NCBI RefSeq assembly: GCF_004791165.1
Contig: NZ_SRUZ01000001.1
Location: 354,382 to 418,381 of the forward strand
Source: Mesorhizobium sp. M8A.F.Ca.ET.218.01.1.1
GTDB lineage: Bacteria > Pseudomonadota > Alphaproteobacteria > Rhizobiales > Rhizobiaceae
DNA: 64,000 nucleotides
Reading direction: 5' to 3'
A model generated the notes under the pieces. That model was given only the letters and a program-made list of their open reading frames with translations, did no database searches and had not been told where the DNA came from. The translations under genes were made by a program, and so were the position numbers. Shown one piece after another: positions 24,023 to 34,700 of this stretch (positions are counted from its first letter, which is position 1; each line of letters starts with the position of its first letter).

Positions 24023-26242
24023 TCAGGCTGCCTGCTTCACGTCGCCCTTGGCATAGGGATCGAAGCGTTCGTAGAAGGTCTCACCTTTTTCGGCCATGTC
24101 GAGGAGCAGCTTGGGCGCCTTGAACACGGCGCCGTACTTCTTCTGCAGCCCCTTGGCGATCTTGACGAACAGCTTGGCGCCGATCCCGTCGATATAGGAC
24201 AGTGCGCCGCCGGTATAGGGCGCGAAGCCGAAGGCCAGGATCGAGCCGACATCGGCTTCGCGCGGGTCGGTGACGATACCCTCTTCCATCACCCGTGCCG
24301 CTTCGAGCGCGATGGTGACCAGCAGGCGCTGCTGCAGCTCCTCATAGTCGACCTTCTCGGGCGCGAGCTGCGGATAGAGGTCCTTCAACCCCGGCCACAG
24401 CTTCTTCTTGGCGGGCTTGGCCGGATAGTCGTAAAAACCCTTGCCGTTCTTGCGGCCGAAACGGCCGTGGTCGTCGACCATGGTGTTGATCAGCGCCATC
24501 TGCCTGGGGTCGACGGCCTTTTCGCCGAGATCCCTGATGGTCTGCTTCATGATCTTCTGGGCGAGGTCGATGGCGGTCTCGTCGGTCAGCGCCAAGGGGC
24601 CGACCGGCATGCCGGCGGCCTTCGCGGCATTCTCGATCATCGGCGCCGGGACGCCTTCTATCAGCATCTTGTAAGCTTCCGACATGTAACGCAGCACGCA
24701 GCGGTTGACGTAGAAGCCGCGCGTGTCGTTGACGACGATCGGCGTCTTCTTGATGGCGCGCACGAAGTCGATCGCCGTGGCCAGCGCCTTGTCGCCGGTC
24801 TTCTTACCCAGGATGATCTCGACCAGCATCATCTTGTCGACCGGCGAGAAGAAGTGGATGCCGATGAAATTCTTCGGCCGCGCCGAATTTTTGGCGAGAC
24901 CGGTGATCGGGATGGTCGAGGTGTTGGAGGCAAAGATCGCCGACGACTTGAGCACGGCCTCCGCCTGTTCGGTGGCGGCTTTCTTGACAGCGGAATCCTC
25001 GAACACCGCTTCGACGACGAGATCGCAGCCGGCGAGGTCGGCATAGTCCGCCGTCGGCGTGATCAGCGACAGGAGCTTGTCCTTCTCCTCGGGCTTGGCG
25101 CGGCCCTTCTTGACCTGGTCCGAGACCAGGCTGTCCGAATGCGCCTTGCCCTTCTGCGCCGAGTCCATATCCCGATCGAGCAGAACCACCGGAATGCCGG
25201 CCTTGGCGGTGACATAGGCAATGCCCGCGCCCATGAAGCCGGCGCCGAGGATGCCGATCTTCCTGAACTTGGTGTCCGGCACGCCGGCCGGGCGGCGCGC
25301 GCCCTTGTTCAGCTCCTGCAGCGACACGAACAGCGAACGGATCATCGCCGCCGCTTCCTTCGTCTGCATGATCTCGGTGAAATAGCGCTGCTCGATCCTG
25401 AGCGCGGTGTCGAAGGGCACCAGCAGGCCCTCATAGACACATTTGAGGATCGCCGCGGCGGCCGGGTAATTGCCATGGGTCTCGCGGCGCAGGATGGCGA
25501 TGGCAGGCGGCCACAGATTGGCGCCGGCGGCAGAATAAACCGGCCCGCCGGGCAGCTTGAAACCCTTCTCGTCCCACGGCGCCACCGGCTTGAGGCCGTT
25601 CCTGATCATCGCCTTCGCAGTCTCGACCAGCTTCGCCGGTTCGGCGATCTCATGGATCAGGCCCATCGACTTCGCCTTTTGCGGCGACAGCGTCTGGCCG
25701 GAGGTCAGCATCTGCAACGCCTGTTGCTGGTCGGTCAGCCGCGGCACGCGCTGGGTGCCGCCGGCACCGGGGAAGATGCCGATCTTCACCTCGGGGAGCG
25801 CCATCCTGACCTTGTCGGAGTCGGCGGCGACGCGGCCATGGCAGGCCAGCGACATTTCGAAGGCGCCGCCCATGCAGGTGCCGTTGATCGCCGAGACCCA
25901 TGGCTTGCCGCAGGTTTCCAGCTTGCGGAACAGGCCGGTCATGATGCCGGCATTGTCGAACAGCGCCTTGGTCGCCTTTTGGACGTCCTTGACCTTGTCA
26001 GTGGCGAAGCTGGTCAGCATCTTCTGCAGCAGGGTGATGTCGGCGCCACCGGAGAAGCTGTCCTTGCCGGAGGTGATCACCGCGCCCTTGATGGCGGCAT
26101 CGCCGGCCACCTTGTCGACGATGGCGCTCAACTCGCGCATCACCTCTTCGGTGAAGACGTTCATCGAGCGGTCCGGGCTGTTCCAGGTGACCAGCGCGAT
26201 ACCGTCGGTGTCGGTGTCGAGGGTGAAATTGGTGTAGCTCAT
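24023..26242 (-). CDS. fadB: Fatty-acid oxidation multifunctional protein (enoyl-CoA hydratase / 3-hydroxyacyl-CoA dehydrogenase)
   Basis: 739-residue beta-oxidation enzyme that combines hydration of enoyl-CoA and NAD-dependent oxidation of 3-hydroxyacyl-CoA. The N-terminal crotonase domain shows [12 protein letters not shown] and [16 protein letters not shown] near residue 120, then [17 protein letters not shown]. The Rossmann domain begins at [17 protein letters not shown] near 320. The HAD domain includes [17 protein letters not shown] and [12 protein letters not shown]. The start MSYTNFTLD has GGGGAG 6 nt upstream; a longer frame adds 18 residues without support. It sits 13 bp after the thiolase gene. 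FadB and FadJ types cannot be separated reliably here. Confidence 0.93.
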   Translation of the reverse strand: MSYTNFTLDTDTDGIALVTWNSPDRSMNVFTEEVMRELSAIVDKVAGDAAIKGAVITSGKDSFSGGADITLLQKMLTSFATDKVKDVQKATKALFDNAGIMTGLFRKLETCGKPWVSAINGTCMGGAFEMSLACHGRVAADSDKVRMALPEVKIGIFPGAGGTQRVPRLTDQQQALQMLTSGQTLSPQKAKSMGLIHEIAEPAKLVETAKAMIRNGLKPVAPWDEKGFKLPGGPVYSAAGANLWPPAIAILRRETHGNYPAAAAILKCVYEGLLVPFDTALRIEQRYFTEIMQTKEAAAMIRSLFVSLQELNKGARRPAGVPDTKFRKIGILGAGFMGAGIAYVTAKAGIPVVLLDRDMDSAQKGKAHSDSLVSDQVKKGRAKPEEKDKLLSLITPTADYADLAGCDLVVEAVFEDSAVKKAATEQAEAVLKSSAIFASNTSTIPITGLAKNSARPKNFIGIHFFSPVDKMMLVEIILGKKTGDKALATAIDFVRAIKKTPIVVNDTRGFYVNRCVLRYMSEAYKMLIEGVPAPMIENAAKAAGMPVGPLALTDETAIDLAQKIMKQTIRDLGEKAVDPRQMALINTMVDDHGRFGRKNGKGFYDYPAKPAKKKLWPGLKDLYPQLAPEKVDYEELQQRLLVTIALEAARVMEEGIVTDPREADVGSILAFGFAPYTGGALSYIDGIGAKLFVKIAKGLQKKYGAVFKAPKLLLDMAEKGETFYERFDPYAKGDVKQAA

Positions 26243-26255
26243 CGTTCTCTCCCCG

Positions 26256-27464
26256 TCAGACGCGTTCGATGATGGTTGCGGTGCCCATGCCGGCACCGAT
26301 GCAGAGCGTTACCAGCGCGGTGTTCAAGTCGCGGCGCTCGAGTTCGTCAAGCACGGTGCCGAAGATCATCGCGCCGGTGGCGCCGAGCGGATGGCCCATG
26401 GCGATGGCGCCGCCATTGACGTTGATCTTGTCGTGCGGGATCTCGAAGGCCTGCATGTAGCGCAATACGACCGAGGCGAAGGCCTCGTTGAGCTCGAACA
26501 GGTCGATATCCGACAGCTTCATCTTGGCGCGCTTCAACAGCTTTTCGGTGACGTCGACCGGGCCGGTCAGCATCAGCACCGGCTCGGAGCCGATGTTGGC
26601 GAAGGTGCGGATTCTGGCCCGCGGCTTGAGGCCCATGGCCTTGCCGGCCTTCTTCGAGCCTAGCAGCACGGCGGCGGCGCCATCGACGATGCCGGACGAA
26701 TTGCCGGCGTGGTGGACGTGGTTGACCTCCTCGACCTCGGGATGCTTCTGCACCGCCACGGCGTCGAAGCCGCCCATTTCACCAGGCATGACGAAGGACG
26801 GGTTGAGCGAGGCGAGCGACTGCATGTCGGTCGACGGCCGCATGTGCTCGTCATGGTCGAGAATTGTGAGACCGTTCTGGTCCTTGATCGGGATGACCGA
26901 ATTCTTGAAGCGGCCATCAGCCCAGGATCTAGCGGCGCGCTTCTGGCTTTCGACCGCGTAGGCGTCGACGTCGTCGCGGGAGAAGCCGTATTTGGTGGCG
27001 ATCAGGTCGGCTGAAATGCCTTGCGGCACGAACCAGCCGGGCAGGCCGACCGAAGGATCCATGAACCAGGCGCCGCCGGACATCCCCATGCCGACGCGCG
27101 ACATCGATTCGACGCCGCCGGCGATCACGATTTCATCGGCGCCTTGCGCGATCTTGGCGGCGCCGAAATTGATGGCGTCCAGCCCGGAGGCGCAGAAGCG
27201 CGAGATCTGCATGCCGGGTGCCTTGGTGTCGTAGCCGGCCTCGAAGGCGGCGGCGCGCGGAATGACGGAGCCCGCCTCGCCGACCGGGTCGACGCAGCCG
27301 AAGATGATGTCGTCGACCGTGCCGGTGTCCAGCCCATTGCGGTCGCGCAGTGCCTCGAGCGTCCTGGCGGCGAGCCGCACCGCCGGCACCTCGTGCAGCG
27401 ATCCGTCCTTCTTGCCCTTGCCGCGCGGCGTGCGCACGGCGTCATAGACATAAGCTTCGGCCAT
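26256..27464 (-). CDS. fadA: Acetyl-CoA C-acyltransferase (thiolase)
   Basis: 402-residue thiolase that cleaves 3-ketoacyl-CoA with CoA in the last step of beta-oxidation. The three catalytic regions are present: nucleophile Cys in [13 protein letters not shown] near residue 90, [16 protein letters not shown] with its His near 355, and the second Cys in [15 protein letters not shown] near 390. The second of two nearby ATGs ([10 protein letters not shown]) is preferred because AAGGAG is only 1 nt from the first and 7 nt from it. It is co-transcribed with the acyl-CoA dehydrogenase genes upstream and the hydratase/dehydrogenase gene downstream. Confidence 0.93.
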   Translation of the reverse strand: MAEAYVYDAVRTPRGKGKKDGSLHEVPAVRLAARTLEALRDRNGLDTGTVDDIIFGCVDPVGEAGSVIPRAAAFEAGYDTKAPGMQISRFCASGLDAINFGAAKIAQGADEIVIAGGVESMSRVGMGMSGGAWFMDPSVGLPGWFVPQGISADLIATKYGFSRDDVDAYAVESQKRAARSWADGRFKNSVIPIKDQNGLTILDHDEHMRPSTDMQSLASLNPSFVMPGEMGGFDAVAVQKHPEVEEVNHVHHAGNSSGIVDGAAAVLLGSKKAGKAMGLKPRARIRTFANIGSEPVLMLTGPVDVTEKLLKRAKMKLSDIDLFELNEAFASVVLRYMQAFEIPHDKINVNGGAIAMGHPLGATGAMIFGTVLDELERRDLNTALVTLCIGAGMGTATIIERV

Positions 27465-27498
27465 TTTCATGCTCCTTGGGTTCGCTGAAGAGAGCTGC

Positions 27499-28671
27499 TC
27501 AGAGCGAGCGTCCGATCAACAATTTCATGATCTCGTTGGTGCCGCCGTAGATGCGCTGGACGCGAGCGTCGCGGAACATGCGGGCGATCGGATATTCATT
27601 CATGTAGCCATAGCCGCCGTGCAATTGAAGGCATTCGTCGACGACTTTGCCCTGCAGGTCGGAGAGCCAGTACTTGGCCATCGAGGCCGTGACCGGATCG
27701 AGGCCGCCATTGATGTGACGGGTGACGCAGTCATTGTAGAAGACGCGGCCGATGGTGGCCTCGGTCTTCAGCTCGGCCAATTTGAACTGGGTGTTCTGGA
27801 AGTCGATGATCGCCTTGCCGAAGGCCTTGCGCTCCTTGACGTAGTCGATGGTCAGCGCCAGCGCCCGCTCGATCATGGCGATCGCCCCGGTGCCGATCTG
27901 CAGCCGCTCCTGCGGCAATTGCTGCATGAGCTGGACGAAGCCCTGTCCCTCCTCATGGCCGAGCAGGTTGGCGGTCGGCACACGCACATCGTTGAAGAAC
28001 AGTTCCGAGGTGTCGTTGGCCTTCAGCCCGATCTTGTCGAGGTTGCGGCCGCGCTGAAAACCTTCGACCTCATCGGTCTCGACGATCATCAGCGAGGTAC
28101 CCTTGGCGCCCTTCTCCGGATCGGTCTTGGTGACGACGATGATGAAGTTCGCCAGCTGGCCGTTGGTGATGAAGGTCTTGGAACCGTTGATCTTGTACTG
28201 GTTGCCGTCCTTCTCGGCACGGGTCTTGACACCTTGCAGGTCGGAGCCGGCGCCGGGCTCCGTCATGGCAATGGCGCCGATCAGTTCGCCGGTGGCGAGC
28301 TTGGGCAGCCATTTCTTCTTCTGCTCCTCCGAACCGTAGTGAAGGATGTAGGGTGCCACGATCGAATTGTGCAGGCCGATGCCGAAACCGTCGACGCCGA
28401 CATGGCCGATCGCCTCGATGATGGCGCTCTCATGCGCGAAGGTGCCGCCCGAGCCACCATATTCCTCCGGCATCGAGGCGCAGAGCAGGCCGGCGGAACC
28501 GGCCTTCAGCCAGCTTTCGCGGTCGACCATCTCGTTCTTCTCGAACTCGTCGTAGCGCGGTGCGATCTCCTCCGACATGAAGCGTGTAGCCATGTCGTAG
28601 AGCATGCCGACCTCGTCGGCCGCCCAGGCTGGTTTCGGCAAGGAGAGCACTTCGGCGGGATTTGTCGCCAC
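27499..28671 (-). CDS. Acyl-CoA dehydrogenase (390 residues)
   Basis: FAD-dependent acyl-CoA dehydrogenase for the first step of beta-oxidation. The standard tetramer-type length is about 390 residues. It shows AIAMTEPGAGSDLQGVKT near residue 135, the FAD-binding KTFITNGQLANF near 170, RQ-type segment ERKAFGKAIIDFQN near 275, and the catalytic Glu in RIYGGTNEIMK near 377, the position used in short/medium-chain enzymes. It lies 45 bp after the large dehydrogenase gene and 34 bp before the thiolase gene, all in one direction. Confidence 0.93.
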   Translation of the reverse strand: MATNPAEVLSLPKPAWAADEVGMLYDMATRFMSEEIAPRYDEFEKNEMVDRESWLKAGSAGLLCASMPEEYGGSGGTFAHESAIIEAIGHVGVDGFGIGLHNSIVAPYILHYGSEEQKKKWLPKLATGELIGAIAMTEPGAGSDLQGVKTRAEKDGNQYKINGSKTFITNGQLANFIIVVTKTDPEKGAKGTSLMIVETDEVEGFQRGRNLDKIGLKANDTSELFFNDVRVPTANLLGHEEGQGFVQLMQQLPQERLQIGTGAIAMIERALALTIDYVKERKAFGKAIIDFQNTQFKLAELKTEATIGRVFYNDCVTRHINGGLDPVTASMAKYWLSDLQGKVVDECLQLHGGYGYMNEYPIARMFRDARVQRIYGGTNEIMKLLIGRSL

Positions 28672-28716
28672 GATTTCCTCCGCGTATCGACAGATAGAAG
28701 GCTAGCGGGACCGAGT

Positions 28717-30528
28717 TTAGAACGCTTCCGCCGGCAGGGCCATCAGCGTATCGGCGCCGCTCGAAATACGGGCGAGGTGCGCCGAGGTTTCCGGCATGAT
28801 CCGTTCCATGAAGAAGCGCGCCGTCACGACCTTGTTGTCGTAGAAAGCCACGTTGTTTTTAGAGGAAGATTGGGAACCGTTGGCACCGGTCTTGCCCTGA
28901 GCCGCCTTGGCCATCTGCGCCCACATGTAACCCAGCGCCACGAGGCCGAAGAGATGCATGTAGTCGGTCGAGGCCGCACCGGCATTGTCGGGCTTGGCCA
29001 TACCGTTCTGCAGCAGCCACATCGTCGCCGCCTGCAAATCGTTGAGGCCTTTCTTCAGACCCTTGGTGAGGGGCGCCATCTTCTCGTCCGCGCGGTTTTC
29101 CTCGCAGAACTCGCCGACCTCCTTGAAGAAGGCCTGGATGGCGCGGCCGCCGTTCAAGCCGAGCTTGCGGCCGACGAGGTCGAGCGCCTGGATGCCGTTG
29201 GCGCCTTCATAGATCATGGCGATGCGGGCATCGCGCACGAACTGGCTCATGCCGTGTTCTTCGATATAGCCGTGGCCGCCGAACACCTGCTGCGCCATGA
29301 CGGCGTGGTCGAAGCCCTTGTCAGTCAGGACGCCCTTGACCACCGGCGTCATCAGGCCGGTGTAGTCGTCGGCCGCCTGGCGGTCCTTGTCGTCGGCGGA
29401 GCGGTGCGCGATGTCGGACTTGATCGCAGTCCACAGTGCCAGTGCGCGGCCGGCCTCGTTGAAAGCCTTCATGGTCATCAGCGAGCGGCGGATGTCGGGA
29501 TGAACGATGATCGGGTCGGCCTTCTTGTCCGGCGCCTTCGGGCCTGACAGCGAGCGGCCCTGCAAGCGGTCCTTGGCGTAGGCGACTGCGTTCTGGTAGG
29601 CGATCTCCGACAGCGAAAGGCCCTGCAGGCCAACGCCGAGACGGGCCTCGTTCATCATCGTGAACATCGCCTTGAGGCCGCCATTGGCCTCGCCCAGCAG
29701 CGTACCTTCGGCCTCGTCATAGTTCATGACGCAGGTCGAATTGCCGTGGATGCCCATCTTCTCCTCGATGGAACCGCAGGAAACGGTGTTTCTGGTTCCG
29801 GGATTGCCCGAAGCGTCGAGCTTGAGCTTCGGCAGGATGAACAGCGAGATACCCTTGACGCCCTCCGGTGCGCCTTCGATGCGGGCCAGCACCAGATGGA
29901 CGATGTTGTCCGACATGTCGTGCTCACCGGCCGAGATGAAGATCTTCTGGCCTGAAATCTTGTAGGTGCCATCGCCGTTCGGCACCGCCTTGGTGCGCAG
30001 CAGGCCGAGATCGGTGCCGCAATGCGGCTCGGTCAGGTTCATGGTGCCGGTCCAGGTGCCCTCGACCATCCTGGGCAGCCAGGTCGCCTTCTGCTCGTCG
30101 GTGCCGTGGGTGATGATGGCGGCGATCGCGCCCTGGGTCAGGCCGGGATACATCATCAGCGACATGTTGGCCGACACCATGTATTCGGCCACCGCCGTGT
30201 GTACGGCATAGGGCAGGCCCTGGCCGCCGAACTCGACGGGGGCCGCCAGACCCATCCAGCCGCCTTCGCGATACTGGTCGAACGCTTCCTTGAAGCCCTT
30301 GGGCGTGGTCACCGAGCCGTCGTCATGGCGCACGCAGCCTTCCATGTCGCCGACACGATTGAGCGGATGCATGACGTTCTCGGCGAGCTTGGCCCCTTCG
30401 GCGAGAATTGCCTCCAGCACGTCGGGCGTTGCGTCGGCGAATCCGGGAAGGTTCGAATAGCGCTGATAGCCCAGCACTTCGTTGAGCACGAACAGCGTGT
30501 CCTGGACCGGGGCCCTGTAGATCGGCAT
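28717..30528 (-). CDS. Acyl-CoA dehydrogenase, long form (603 residues)
   Basis: Large acyl-CoA dehydrogenase with an N-terminal extension and a C-terminal helical domain beyond the core (AidB/FadE-like length). The core shows [21 protein letters not shown] near residue 165, [14 protein letters not shown] near 195, and the catalytic Glu in [19 protein letters not shown] near 440. The tail (residues 470-603) includes [14 protein letters not shown] and is typical of the C-terminal acyl-CoA dehydrogenase domain. It is the first gene of the beta-oxidation operon. A 32-bp palindrome 80 bp upstream is the likely MerR-regulator operator. Confidence 0.92.
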   Translation of the reverse strand: MPIYRAPVQDTLFVLNEVLGYQRYSNLPGFADATPDVLEAILAEGAKLAENVMHPLNRVGDMEGCVRHDDGSVTTPKGFKEAFDQYREGGWMGLAAPVEFGGQGLPYAVHTAVAEYMVSANMSLMMYPGLTQGAIAAIITHGTDEQKATWLPRMVEGTWTGTMNLTEPHCGTDLGLLRTKAVPNGDGTYKISGQKIFISAGEHDMSDNIVHLVLARIEGAPEGVKGISLFILPKLKLDASGNPGTRNTVSCGSIEEKMGIHGNSTCVMNYDEAEGTLLGEANGGLKAMFTMMNEARLGVGLQGLSLSEIAYQNAVAYAKDRLQGRSLSGPKAPDKKADPIIVHPDIRRSLMTMKAFNEAGRALALWTAIKSDIAHRSADDKDRQAADDYTGLMTPVVKGVLTDKGFDHAVMAQQVFGGHGYIEEHGMSQFVRDARIAMIYEGANGIQALDLVGRKLGLNGGRAIQAFFKEVGEFCEENRADEKMAPLTKGLKKGLNDLQAATMWLLQNGMAKPDNAGAASTDYMHLFGLVALGYMWAQMAKAAQGKTGANGSQSSSKNNVAFYDNKVVTARFFMERIMPETSAHLARISSGADTLMALPAEAF

Positions 30529-30607
30529 GCTTTTCCTCCACCATGCGGATTAGGCCTCGAAATCAAGCCGTGCGCGGCAAGCGGGCCAATGTCGAAGCCG
30601 CAATAGC

Positions 30608-30639
30608 AAATATTGACGTTTGCGTAAACGTCAATATTT
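30608..30639. promoter_or_regulatory. 32-bp palindromic operator of the beta-oxidation operon
   Basis: Two perfect 14-bp arms, AAATATTGACGTTT (30608-30621) and its complement (30626-30639), flank GCGT. The site lies between merR and the first dehydrogenase gene. Its core reads as two overlapping TTGACGT-type 16-mers, the kind of element I recall for LiuR-like MerR regulators of acyl-CoA catabolism. A partial match lies upstream of merR at 31387-31402. Confidence 0.8.
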
Positions 30640-30731
30640 TCGATGCGACAAGATTTCCGCCGCCAGGCGCGCGGAGCCTAGCGTTGCGGCATCGCGCAAG
30701 CCAGGATGAAACAGCGGGCCAAAGATAGCGA

Positions 30732-30760
30732 AAAGCCGCGCGGCATGGCCACGCGGCTTT
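30732..30760 (-). terminator. Terminator-like hairpin after merR
   Basis: AAAGCCGCG (30732-30740) pairs with CGCGGCTTT (30752-30760) around an 11-nt loop, 40 bp past the merR stop. On the minus strand a short T-run follows the stem. It probably separates merR from the beta-oxidation operon. Confidence 0.6.
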
Positions 30761-30799
30761 GATGGTGAAGGGCCGACAGGTCGGCGTGAGCAGACTGGC

Positions 30800-31261
30800 T
30801 TAGCTGGCGACGCTCGCCTGCGGCACCGAACGCTCGGCCAACATCTGACGCACCGCCGACATCGAGCCGCTGAGCTCATTGATGGCGTCGTCGATCAGCG
30901 CCCGCTGCTTCTGCAGGCGAGCGAGCTGCTTCTCCGACTTGTCCAGCGCCAGGCGCAACTGCTTGGTGTTGGAACCGGTCGGATCGTAGAGGTCCATCAT
31001 CTGCTTGACGTCGCGCAGCGAGAACCCGACCTTGCGGCCGAGCAGGATCAGCTTCAGCCTGGCCTTGTCGCGGCGCGTATAGAGACGGGTCGAACCGTCG
31101 CGCTGCGGGTTGAGCAGGCCCTTGTCCTCGTAGAAACGCAGCGTACGCAGCGTCACGCCGTACTTTTTGGCCATTTCGCCGATGCGGGAGAGATCCTCGC
31201 CGGCTTCGACGGATGCATTATTGGTATTGGCCGCGGTCTCGCCGGCCGAGATAAGCTTCAT
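30800..31261 (-). CDS. MerR-family transcriptional regulator (LiuR-like)
   Basis: 153-residue MerR-type regulator. The N-terminal winged helix-turn-helix is clear: IGEMAKKYGVTLRTLRFYEDK, then GLLNPQRDGSTRLYTRRDKARL. A coiled-coil dimerisation helix follows (KQLRLALDKSEKQLARLQKQRALIDDAINEL). No metal-binding cysteines are seen in the effector part, so a metal sensor is unlikely. It lies upstream of and in line with the acyl-CoA dehydrogenase operon, whose promoter carries a long palindrome, so regulation of acyl-CoA catabolism is the best reading. A second related half-palindrome in its own upstream region suggests autoregulation. Confidence 0.9.
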   Translation of the reverse strand: MKLISAGETAANTNNASVEAGEDLSRIGEMAKKYGVTLRTLRFYEDKGLLNPQRDGSTRLYTRRDKARLKLILLGRKVGFSLRDVKQMMDLYDPTGSNTKQLRLALDKSEKQLARLQKQRALIDDAINELSGSMSAVRQMLAERSVPQASVAS

Positions 31262-31714
31262 GGTTACTGGCTTCCCCGTCTGGTGGCGTCGCGGTCCTGG
31301 ACCATGCGTCGCCTGACTGGAAGCGGGGGCGTGCTTCCGGCCGTGGTTTCAACAAACAAATCGCAAAACAGCACAGTTGTGCGCCATTTACGTTTACGTC
31401 AATTCTATACCGATAGCCGCCTCATGACGCAAGGGCGTTCTGAGAACGGTGCTTTATGCCGCACCGGAAGTCGCGACAGCCAACTTCCTTGCAACTTCTT
31501 AAGCTTGGTTAACGCGTTGTTTACCACGTTGGGCGAAATGTGCGCGTGTCGGCTACCCGTGGTTATCCTGTATCGAATTTTCACGGTTTTTCGGAGCGCG
31601 GGTGAAACCCGGGAAGCTTGTCTTCCACCGTGGCATGCAAGCGCGGTCGCCTCGTTCCGGCAGGGACTTGGGGAGCTGGTCGCAAGCCGGCCAATCTGAA
31701 AGACGGACGCACCG
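31262..31714. other. 453-bp gap between divergent merR and podJ
   Basis: This gap contains a MerR-operator-like site at 31387-31402, a small CGGGT/ACCCG stem near 31599-31611, and a CtrA-like element TTAA-N7-TTTAC at 31509-31524 about 190 bp before podJ. I see no coding sequence in it with a credible start and ribosome site. Confidence 0.5.
31387..31402. promoter_or_regulatory. Second MerR-operator-like site, upstream of merR
   Basis: TTTACGTTTACGTCAA forms a 7-bp inverted repeat with a 2-bp spacer and one mismatch. Its TACGTCAA/TTTACGT words recur in the 32-bp palindrome at 30608-30639. It lies 126 bp upstream of the merR start. Confidence 0.55.
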
Positions 31715-34700
31715 ATGAACAGCAAGCGGTCCTACCTCGATACACTCAATGCCGGCAGGCAGCGCAAGCCGCAGACAACGCTCGAGCAGCTGAACCGCTC
31801 GCTGGAGACCCTGGAGCAGCGCCTGGGGCAGACGCGTGAGGACGCGACGGCACGGCCCGTTCCTCGCCAATATGGCGCCGATCCGCGCTACCCCGCCACC
31901 GATCCGCGTTATCCCGCCGCACAGCCGACAGCCCAGCAGCGCTGGTATGAGGATCCGCAGCCGGCACCGCGTGCGCAGAACCCGGCGCCTTCGCCCGCCT
32001 TCGACCAGAATTATCAGGCGATCGCGCGCGACATCGACCGCGTGCGCGGCCAGGAAGACAGCGTCGCCATGGTCGGCAAGATCGCCGGCGAGCTGCGCGG
32101 CATGCGCGAGGAACTGCGCCACCAGGTGACTTCAGGGCTGCAGCGCGAATTCGACGCGCTGCGCAAGGACATCGACCGCGCCTTCCAGGCGAACGCCAAG
32201 CCCGGCGCGACAGGCAAGGGCAGCGCCGAACTCGGCGTGGAATTCGAGCGGCTCTCCGGCGCCATCAAATCGCTGTCGGAGAAGAGTGACGACAGGAGCG
32301 TCAACCTGCTGCGGCTGGAGCTCGAGCAGGTCAAGGCCGCGCTCGACACGCTGGCGCGCGAGGAGAGCGTGCAGAAGGTCGACCGCCGCTGGGACGATTT
32401 CGACCGCCGCTGGACGGCTTTCGAGGACCGCGTCGACGCCGACCAGCGCAAGCGCTCCGACGATCCCGCCCTCGCGGCCTTGACCGACCGGCTGGAGCAG
32501 ATCAGCAACGCCGTCAACAACCTGCCGGAATCGCTGTCGCTGCGCTCGCTGGAGGAAAAGGTCCGCACGCTGGCCGGCGCGGTCGACCATTTCGCCAGCC
32601 AGCAGGACAATCGCGGCGGCGGCACGCTGGCCATGATCGACGAGCGGCTGGACGAGATTTCCCGCGCCATCGTGGCCTCGACAGTCGCCGCACAGGCGAA
32701 TTCAATCGACCACGAAGCCTTCGAGCGCATCGAGAAGCGGATCGACTCGCTCGCGCAGCAGATCGAGGAAGTGGCGCAGGACCGTCCCGGCAATGTCGTG
32801 ATCGACCGGCTGAACACACTGTCGAGCCGGGTCGATGACCTCGCCGGCCGCGCCAACCTGCCCGAGCAGGCGATGGAACGGCTCGCCAAGCAGATCGCGC
32901 TGATCGCAGACAAGATCGATCAGGCGCCGGCCATGCCCGACGCCGACTACATCTTCCACGGGCTGGAGCAGCGCTTCGACGTGCTGTCGGGCATGATGGA
33001 GCGTCGCCAGGGCGACGCCATCGAACAGGGCAACATGCTGTTTCGCGATCTCGAGCGCCGGCTGGACGAGGTTGCCGACCGGCTGGACCAGCGCAGCATG
33101 CCGCAGGTCGACAGCGCCGGCATCATGGACGCCATCGATGCCCGCTTCACCGCGCTGGCCAAGCGCATGGAAACGCGCGCTCCCGATCCCGCCGGCGAGG
33201 CGGCGATCCGCGGGCTGGAAAGCCGGCTCGAGGATATCTCAAGCCGGCTGGACGCCTCGGCGGCCCAGGTGGCCGGCATTGATCCGGCGCTGATCCGCAG
33301 CCTGGAGGCTCAGGTCGCCGGCCTGTCGGCGCATCTTTCCAGGCCCAGCACGCCGCTGCCGGACTTCGAGGACATCAGCCCGCGCCTCAACGAAATCGAG
33401 AAAGCGCTGGCCGGGACCCGCGATTCCATCCTCGGCGCCGCACGCGAGGCAGCCGAGAACGCCGTGCGCTCGCTGGCCGGAACGAGCACCAATACGGCCG
33501 CGGTTTCCGGCCTCGCCCAGGATCTGAAGACACTGGAGACATTGACGCGGCGTTCCGACGAACGCAATTCGCGCACCTTCGAGGCCATTCACGATACACT
33601 GCTCAAGATCGTCGACAGGCTGGGTTCGCTGGAAACCAGCGACCCGTCCGAAGCGGTAAGCGAACTGCTGGATGCGGCTCCGACCGAACCGGGCGGCTGG
33701 CGTGGCGCACGGCGGTCCAAGATGGCGGTGAACGCGCCGTCGATGACCATGGACGAGCCGCTGCCGCTGACCGGCGACATGGCCGATCTGGACGCGCGTG
33801 CCGCGGCCATATTGCGCGCCGAGCCTGCTTCGTCAGTCGAGCCGGCACTGCACGTCGAATCGGGCTTTTCGGCCCGGCCGGGGGCGCGCTCGCCGGCGGA
33901 AGCCGCCGCCGCCGCCGCGATGGCCGCACTCGGTTCCGACGCCACCACCAGAAAAGACCAGCCTGCTGGCCGCAAGTCGATGTTCGGCGGGCTGGCGCGC
34001 GCCTTCAAGAGCAAGAAGGCGGCGGATGTTCCGCCGCTGGCCGGCCCGGCGCCGGACGCCGATATCCCGAGTGTCGATCTCGACGAGCCGCTCGACCCGA
34101 AAGTCGCCAACCGCCCGCTGGAGCCCGGCTCCGGCGCGCCCGACCTCAATGCCATCATGAAGCGCGTGCGCGACGAGCGGGGACAACCGGCAAAGCCCGG
34201 CGACAGCGACGCCGCGAAATCGGATTTCATCGCCGCTGCCCGGCGCGCGGCGCAGGCGGCCGCGGCCGAGGCCGACGCCCTGAAGCGCCAGTCGACGATG
34301 AAAGGCCCGGTCAAGGCGCTCAGGATAGGTGACCTGCTCAAGGCGCGGCGCAAGCCGATCCTGATGGCGGCGGCAGCGATCATGCTGGCGCTTGCCGGCC
34401 TGCAGCTCGGCAAGGCGTTTCTTTCGGATCCCGCCCAGGTGGCAAGCAACGACGCGGCTCCCATCGTCGCCTCGCAGCCGGTGAAGACGGCATCTGTCGA
34501 TACCGCCAGCCAGCCTAAGACCGAAGTCCAACCGGTGGCGACGGACAGCGCGCCGGCCCCTACCGTCAGGCAGGCGGAACAATCCGCGCCGCCAAGCAAG
34601 GACGACATGGCGGCGCAGACCGTCATGGCCATGCCGTCGGATACGGACGCGATGCCCGCGCCTACCGCCGAGCCCGCTCCAGCACCCGTCGCGCCGGCCA

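Noticed and set aside
23501..26272. Forward open frame of about 920 codons opposite the thioesterase and fadB genes
   Set aside because: Same kind of antisense shadow; the minus strand shows intact catalytic motifs with ribosome sites.
27469..29547. Forward open frame of about 690 codons opposite the acyl-CoA dehydrogenase genes
   Set aside because: Low-complexity composition and no start signal; the opposite strand carries real dehydrogenases.
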